From contig JACWAJ010000015.1 in assembly GCA_014874355.1 (NCBI GenBank), positions 1 to 42,042 on the forward strand: a stretch of 42,042 nt of DNA. The letters run 5' to 3'. Both the position numbers and the translations under genes were made by a program. Below the pieces are notes generated by a model. That model saw only the letters and a program-made list of their open reading frames with translations. It made no database searches and was not told the origin of the DNA. This document shows, piece after piece, positions 37,191-42,042 of the stretch. The stretch comes from a bacterium (GTDB lineage Bacteria > Chloroflexota > Dormibacteria > Aeolococcales > Aeolococcaceae). The stretch's first letter is position 1, and each line of letters opens with the position of its first letter.

Positions 37191-37238
37191 TCTACTACTC
37201 GGCCGGCACCTCTGTGTTGGTTTGTCCGAGTTTGACCA

Positions 37239-37676
37239 CTATCGGCGGAGTCGGAAGAACAGCCAGGTCGAGAGTCCCGCGAGTCCCAGGCAGACCAGGA
37301 AGGCGGTGAGCACGAACGTCCCCAGTGGGTTCTTGGTATCGCTTGGGGCCTGTCCCAACGGCAGTGTCGAAACTCCGCCGATGCTGGTGGGCGTCGGATT
37401 GGTGATTTGAGGTGCGGCTCCGCTCGGCAGGGGTGTTGGGGTTGGAGTCGGGCGTGGCGTGGCGGCGATCGCCGGCGTTGCGGTCGGGGGCAGTGGGCCG
37501 TTTTGGCCTGGCGGCTGAATCTGGATCACGGCCGATGTTGGTTCAGCTGTCGGTGCGGGTGTCGCAGTTGGGGTTGGGTCCGGCAAAGGGGTGGGGGTGG
37601 CCGCAACTGCGTGGACGGAGAGCATCAATGCGATGCCGCCACTGGCGAGCACCGTCAATGCGGTCTTTCGCTTCAT
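37239..37676 (-). CDS. Secreted or cell-surface Pro/Thr-rich protein with C-terminal TM
   Basis: Signal peptide MKRKTALTVLASGGIALMLSVHAVAA; PTPTPTPLP repeats; TM FVLTAFLVCLGLAGLSTWLFF and RLRR tail. Confidence 0.65.
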   Translation of the reverse strand: MKRKTALTVLASGGIALMLSVHAVAATPTPLPDPTPTATPAPTAEPTSAVIQIQPPGQNGPLPPTATPAIAATPRPTPTPTPLPSGAAPQITNPTPTSIGGVSTLPLGQAPSDTKNPLGTFVLTAFLVCLGLAGLSTWLFFRLRR

Positions 37677-40078
37677 TCCACCGGCTCGACGGGGCGTGGC
37701 TGCAGTGTCAGCGTCCGCTTTACGCGAGCCCGTACCGCCGCATCGCTCCAGGCCAGGGGCAGCGGGTCGTTGCGTTGCCAGCGCCGTACCAGGTCGTGGT
37801 AGTGGCGCGAAGCCGGTTGCCCCGACTGGCCGGGGTAGTGGATGGCGGTGGCCGCATCCCATTCCCCCACGTCGACGATCTGGCGCCAGGATGGCGCGAG
37901 CAGCTTGGTCTCGAAGCCGGGCTCAGATGGGACATGTGACGTTGCGAGGACCGTATCCGCATCTCCGCTCACCCGGATGCTGCCGAGGTTGAAGATGCGA
38001 CGACTTGCGAAGTTGACGGCCAGCGGGTGTCTCAGTGGCAGCTCATGGAGCTTGCCCCAGCGTCGTTTGTGCCGGGAATCCTGAGCCACTGTCTCCAGCG
38101 CACGGATGGCCACTTCGGTCCAGCGGGTCTGGTTATCGAAGAACGCATCGTCGTCATCGGACCAGTGTTGCAACAGCATGGGGGTAAGCCGGCCGATGAG
38201 GTTTCCGGGGTAGCCGAAAACCGGGTGGGAACGATTTGTACCCGTGACGGTCTTCCAGGCATCGCTGCACAGTGGGGAAAGCGAATACTCTGCCAGCTTC
38301 TCCATGAACAGGGAATAGACCGTGGGCTCGATGCGGTTGGCATCCATGCGACCGTCCCACTGTGCCAGCAAGCGCCGCAAGCGTTCGGCGCTCGGGGTGT
38401 TGCAGCGAAGATCTCGCATCAGCCGAGACACCGTGCATGCCGGTGGGCAGACGGTATCCATCTGAATCTCGGCCATCCGAGCGGGGGTCAGCGGGCCGGA
38501 CTCGCCCAGCAACTCGCCGATGCGCAGCGCCCTGTAGCCGTTCATGTAGTCGGTGGCGATGTAGTGGGGGAAGTCGTTGCCTACGATCCGGTTGTTGGCG
38601 GTGACGATGAAACCCTCCGTCGGGTCCATACCGGCGGGCATCTCCTCCGGCCTCAGCAGCCTGGCCCAGAGCGCATCGCCATTCCATCCCGCCACGGGAA
38701 GCCCACTTGCGGCGCGGCGTCGTACCGGCACCCGGCCGCAGAGGAAGTATCCGATGTGACCGTTGGTATCGGCCCAGATGACGTTCTGGGCGGGTGCGTC
38801 GAAACCGTGGAATGCAGCCCGGAATCCGGCTCCATCTTGGGCGCGCTGCACGCGCAGCACCGATCCGGCGGCGTCACCTGGGACCAGCGCCGTCCATTGC
38901 AGCGCCAGACCGCGCCACATGCCCCGCGCGGGGTCACTGATGCGCTCCACGATCGGTCCATGCCGGGTGATGACGACCTCCTCCACCTCGTCGGAAGCAT
39001 CCTTGACCGAGATCACCTCGCGGCACATCTGTGCCTGCATCGGGCCGCTCTCGCTGCGGTAGCGATCCAGGCTGGCGTCCTCGAAGTCCTCGATGACGAG
39101 ATCCTGGCAATCGGCGAAAGAGTTGGTGCAACCCCACGCCACATGAGCGTTGTGACCAAGGATGACGAAGGGCAAACCGGCGAACGTCACACCGGTCGCC
39201 TCGAAGTCGCCATCCACCTTGATGTGGGCCTGGTACCAGGGGGAGGGCACCGCCGGCGGTAGATGTGGGTCGTTGCACAGGAGAGGCCGCCCCGTGCTGC
39301 TTCTGGCGCCGGCAACCACCCAGGAATTGCTGCCTCCACCCAGCGCTGGAATCCAACGTGCCGTTTCTTGAAACATGGCCAGTGCGGAATCTTCGCCATG
39401 CGGCCCGACATCGGTTGCCGTCTGCGTGAGGATGGTGGGATTGGCGTCGGGATAGATGAGATCGAGTTTGGCCGCCTGAACGGGACCCACCTGGCGCAGC
39501 AGGTCGAGGCGTTGCAACTCGTTGTCCCAGTTGGTAGACAGGGCCAAGGCCAGCAGCTTGAAGCAGGCCAGGCAGTCGGTCGTGGTCCACTCGCGAGGCG
39601 TCAGCTTGAGGAGACGGAACTCCAGTGGCAGGGGGCGCGAGCTTTGGATTACAGCATTGATCCCGGCCGTATAGGCCGTGAGCATGTCTTTGGTGTCGCC
39701 CTCGACACGCTCGGCCTCAGCCTGGGCGATTCGGTGTAGCCCGATGCGGCGCATGAATCGATCAGCGACAAGCCCATCGGGACCGGCGAACTCGCTGATG
39801 CGCCCCGAGGCGACGCGCCGGTTCAGTTCGAGCTGCCACAGGCGATCCTGGGCGTGGGCGAAGCCCATGGCGAACGCTGCGTCGGCCATCGACGCGGCCT
39901 GGACGTGAACAAGGCCGTTCGCATCCCGGCTGAGGCTGGTAGGCGCCAAGACACCGTCCACGCTCACCAATCCCCGGGTCTGGGGAAGCGAGCGGCGCAC
40001 CCAGTGGCGATAGGCTGTCAACGCCGCCACGGCCACAACAACGACCACTGCCGTTGCTACGACCAGAACGCCGGGCAT
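37673..40078 (-). CDS. Penicillin acylase family protein (Ntn hydrolase)
   Basis: AFAMGFAHAQDRLWQLELNRRVASGRISEF; GGGSNSWVVAGARSSTGRPLLCNDPHLPPAVPSPWYQAHI; VILGHNAHVAWGCTNSFADCQDL. Confidence 0.93.
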   Translation of the reverse strand: MPGVLVVATAVVVVVAVAALTAYRHWVRRSLPQTRGLVSVDGVLAPTSLSRDANGLVHVQAASMADAAFAMGFAHAQDRLWQLELNRRVASGRISEFAGPDGLVADRFMRRIGLHRIAQAEAERVEGDTKDMLTAYTAGINAVIQSSRPLPLEFRLLKLTPREWTTTDCLACFKLLALALSTNWDNELQRLDLLRQVGPVQAAKLDLIYPDANPTILTQTATDVGPHGEDSALAMFQETARWIPALGGGSNSWVVAGARSSTGRPLLCNDPHLPPAVPSPWYQAHIKVDGDFEATGVTFAGLPFVILGHNAHVAWGCTNSFADCQDLVIEDFEDASLDRYRSESGPMQAQMCREVISVKDASDEVEEVVITRHGPIVERISDPARGMWRGLALQWTALVPGDAAGSVLRVQRAQDGAGFRAAFHGFDAPAQNVIWADTNGHIGYFLCGRVPVRRRAASGLPVAGWNGDALWARLLRPEEMPAGMDPTEGFIVTANNRIVGNDFPHYIATDYMNGYRALRIGELLGESGPLTPARMAEIQMDTVCPPACTVSRLMRDLRCNTPSAERLRRLLAQWDGRMDANRIEPTVYSLFMEKLAEYSLSPLCSDAWKTVTGTNRSHPVFGYPGNLIGRLTPMLLQHWSDDDDAFFDNQTRWTEVAIRALETVAQDSRHKRRWGKLHELPLRHPLAVNFASRRIFNLGSIRVSGDADTVLATSHVPSEPGFETKLLAPSWRQIVDVGEWDAATAIHYPGQSGQPASRHYHDLVRRWQRNDPLPLAWSDAAVRARVKRTLTLQPRPVEPVE

Positions 40079-40197
40079 TCAATGCTCCTCGGTCGTCATA
40101 ACTTCAGGCGCCCATGGTAAAGCGTTCCTGCGGAGCCGCGGCCTGAATGAATAGGCGTGTCCGGATAGATCCAAGACAGTTAGACTTGCCGCCAGAC

Positions 40198-41337
40198 ATG
40201 AGTAGGCGGACCCCCCTCTACGACCGTCACGTTGCTCTTCATGGCAGCATGGTCGACTTCGCGGGCTTCTGTATGCCGGTGCGGTATTCGGGTATTCGAG
40301 ACGAGCACATGGCTGTCCGCCAGCGTGCCGGCCTGTTCGACATCTCACACATGGGTGAGGTTCGCATCCGCGGTGAAGGTGCACTAGGTAGCTTGCAGCG
40401 CCTCTGCGCCAACAACGTCGGGCGGCTTCGTGCCGGCCAGGCCCTCTACGGCGTCATGTGCAATGCCGATGGCGGCATCGTCGACGACATCATTGTCTAT
40501 CGCGACGGCGATAACGACTTCATGGTCGTCATCAACGCGGCCTGCCATGACAAAGATATCGCTTGGATGCGCCAGAATTTGGAGCCGAACACAGAACTCT
40601 GTGACGAATCCGACGAATGGTCGCTGCTGGCCGTGCAGGGTCCCGGCGCTGTAGATGTCGTCACACGGCTGGTGGACACCGACGTATCGGTCCTGCACCC
40701 GTTCCACTGCGTCATGGGCCATATCTCCAACAGTGCGGTACGGGTGTCGCGTACGGGATACACGGGCGAAGACGGCTTCGAGTTGTATGTAAGCAACGAT
40801 TCGGCCGCCAGGGTGTGGGATGCAGTCTTGGATGCAGGGTCGACGGTTTCCCTGCTGCCGTGCGGTTTGGGTGCTCGTGACACGCTCAGGCTCGAGGCGG
40901 GCCTGCGGCTCTACGGCCAAGACATGGACGAATCGACCGACCCCTTCAGTGCCGCGCTCGGCTGGACGGTCAAACTGGACAAGGGTGTCGACTGCATCGG
41001 CTCTACGGCGTTGCGTCAACTCGATCCCCAGCACCCCCCACGGCGTTTTGTCGGCCTCGCATTCGTTGGCCGTGATATCCCCCGCCACGGCCAGACGGTC
41101 AGCAGTTTGGGGGAAGCCGTGGGCATGGTTTTGAGCGGGACGTACAGCTTCTCTCTGGGCCACGGTATTGCCACGGCTTCCATCGCCGGCCGTGTGGATC
41201 CAAATGCCCCGCTTGACGTCGACATCCGAGGCACCCTGGTGGCGGCCAGAATTGTGCCTCTGCCCTTCTATACGCGACCGCTCAGAAGTTCGCTGAGGAA
41301 TCCGCACCCGGCCACCGCGATTCCTCAGCGCGAATAA
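40198..41337 (+). CDS. gcvT: Glycine cleavage system T protein (aminomethyltransferase)
   Basis: RRTPLYDRHVALHGSMVDFAGFCMPVRYSGIRDEHMAVRQRAGLFDISHMGEVRIRGEGAL; VSRTGYTGEDGFELYV; LGARDTLRLEAGLRLYGQDMDE. Confidence 0.95.
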   Translation: MSRRTPLYDRHVALHGSMVDFAGFCMPVRYSGIRDEHMAVRQRAGLFDISHMGEVRIRGEGALGSLQRLCANNVGRLRAGQALYGVMCNADGGIVDDIIVYRDGDNDFMVVINAACHDKDIAWMRQNLEPNTELCDESDEWSLLAVQGPGAVDVVTRLVDTDVSVLHPFHCVMGHISNSAVRVSRTGYTGEDGFELYVSNDSAARVWDAVLDAGSTVSLLPCGLGARDTLRLEAGLRLYGQDMDESTDPFSAALGWTVKLDKGVDCIGSTALRQLDPQHPPRRFVGLAFVGRDIPRHGQTVSSLGEAVGMVLSGTYSFSLGHGIATASIAGRVDPNAPLDVDIRGTLVAARIVPLPFYTRPLRSSLRNPHPATAIPQRE

Positions 41338-41342
41338 AGGAT

Positions 41343-41376
41343 CCGGCTGACGGCGGGCCAAGCCCGCCTACGCCGG
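41343..41376. other. GC-rich intercistronic hairpin between gcvT and gcvH
   Basis: CCGGC-TGAC-GGCGGGC-CAA-GCCCGCC-TAC-GCCGG: 7-bp inner stem, CAA loop, 5-bp outer stem. Confidence 0.6.
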
Positions 41377-41415
41377 CAGAATTGCTCAACAGTCTCTGCG
41401 AGGAGGACTCAAGGC

Positions 41416-41793
41416 GTGACTGAACTCTCGGGTTACCGTTTTACCAAGACCCACGAATGGGTCCGCCGCGATGGCGATGAGGTTGTCATAGGCATCAGCG
41501 AGCATGCCCAGGCTCAGTTGGGTGACGTCATCTTCCTAGATCTTCCCGAGGTGGGGGCCGAGCTAAAGGTGGGCCAGCGTTTTGGCACCATCGAATCGGT
41601 GAAGGCGGCCAGCGAGTTGTACGCGCCGGTGTCGGGATGCGTGATTGATGTCAACCGAGCGCTGGGTGAGTCGCCTGAATTGGTCAACAACGCGCCCTAC
41701 ACCGACGGTTGGGTGATCCGCCTCGAGAACGTCGACGAGGGCGGGAGCGAGTTGCTTGGCGAGGACGAGTACCGGCAGCTCGCCGGCGAGTAG
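41416..41793 (+). CDS. gcvH: Glycine cleavage system H protein
   Basis: [59 protein letters not shown] (lipoyl-lysine motif). Confidence 0.96.
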   Translation: MTELSGYRFTKTHEWVRRDGDEVVIGISEHAQAQLGDVIFLDLPEVGAELKVGQRFGTIESVKAASELYAPVSGCVIDVNRALGESPELVNNAPYTDGWVIRLENVDEGGSELLGEDEYRQLAGE

Positions 41794-41796
41794 GGC

Positions 41797-41843
41797 TCTC
41801 GATAGGGCTAGACTCGCGTACCGAGGTCAGCTAGCTCAGTTGG
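41797..41843. repeat. Copy 1 of a 47-bp exact direct repeat (tRNA-Val promoter plus 5' tRNA)
   Basis: tctcgatagggctagactcgcgtaccgaggtcagctagctcagttgg; identical to 41923-41969, offset 126 bp. Confidence 0.9.
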
Positions 41844-41922
41844 CAGGGGGGTGTGCGCAACAGCGCGAGCTTGGCTCGTGCGGCGCACAGGGGGGAGTCC
41901 CCCTGTCCACCGCTACCACAGT
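41825..41922 (+). pseudogene. tRNA-Val 5' fragment fused to a GC-rich double-hairpin insert
   Basis: First 19 nt match the tRNA; then GTGCGC-aaca-GCGCGAGC-TTG-GCTCGTGC-g-GCGCAC (41853-41888) and ACAGGGGG-GAGT-CCCCCTGT (41887-41906). No GCTGACC acceptor partner. Confidence 0.7.
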
Positions 41923-41969
41923 TCTCGATAGGGCTAGACTCGCGTACCGAGGTCAGCTAGCTCAGTTGG
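41923..41969. repeat. Copy 2 of the 47-bp exact direct repeat
   Basis: Same 47 bp, leading into the intact tRNA gene; contains TAGACT at 41935-41940. Confidence 0.9.
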
Positions 41970-42027
41970 TTAGAGCGCGCGGTTCACATCCGCGAGGTCG
42001 AGGGTTCGAGTCCCCCGCTGACCACCA
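41951..42027 (+). tRNA. tRNA-Val (anticodon CAC), CCA encoded
   Basis: GGTCAGC...GCTGACC acceptor, D arm GCTCAGTTGGTTAGAGC, anticodon arm CGCGG-TTCACAT-CCGCG, T arm GAGGG-TTCGAGT-CCCCC (one A-C mismatch), ACCA. Confidence 0.9.
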
Positions 42028-42042
42028 GCTTCTCCGGGATGC

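Noticed and set aside
37239-37676. LPLG plus TM plus RLRR as a sortase signal
   Set aside because: Not a canonical LPxTG motif and no sortase gene in the window; kept only as a speculative remark.
38027-39262. 411-aa plus-strand ORF
   Set aside because: Shadow ORF antisense to the penicillin acylase.
40079-40197. Possible glycine riboswitch upstream of gcvT
   Set aside because: Only about 119 bp between divergent genes; no recognisable conserved glycine-aptamer core.
1-42042. CRISPR arrays, rRNA genes, prophage or large IS elements
   Set aside because: No regularly spaced repeats, rRNA-like sequence, integrase, transposase or phage structural genes were seen.

Overview
High-GC bacterial chromosomal window, mostly ordinary chromosomal genes. 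From gene content it resembles Chloroflexota, Dormibacterota or Actinomycetota; this placement is inference only. From left to right:
- the end of a Tad pilus locus (tadG-like, tadE, tadC, tadB, cpaB; minus strand)
- a membrane glycosyltransferase and an orphan oligopeptide-binding protein
- PAP2 phosphatase, homoserine dehydrogenase, YchF, M20 peptidase and lipoate ligase
- an ArsA/Get3-like ATPase with a C-terminal HSP20-like domain, next to a tail-anchor-like small protein
- NUDIX hydrolase, Ca/Na exchanger and endonuclease IV
- an LprG-like lipoprotein plus P55/EmrB-like MFS pair
- CCA-adding enzyme, rplI, dnaB, a decayed histidine kinase and fumC
- HAD hydrolase, hydroxyacid dehydrogenase and DEAD-box helicase
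- a frameshifted FG-GAP protein, murE and rsmG
- a glucosaminidase, a six-hairpin glycosidase and a DnaQ-like exonuclease
- penicillin acylase, gcvT, gcvH and tRNA-Val(CAC)

The most unusual signals are:
- a truncated duplicate of the tRNA-Val promoter and 5' half, fused to an insert with two mutually exclusive hairpins (41797-41922)
- the tail-anchor-like protein / Get3d-like ATPase / small protein cassette (13117-14877)
- a 177-bp MITE-like element with 19-bp perfect terminal inverted repeats and TTA flanks (5064-5246)
- recurrent leaderless-type promoters (TANNNT 7-11 nt before the start codon), some back-to-back in very short divergent intergenic regions
- several gene remnants

No CRISPR array, rRNA or phage module was seen. 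All calls come from reading the sequence and the supplied ORF track; no database search was run.
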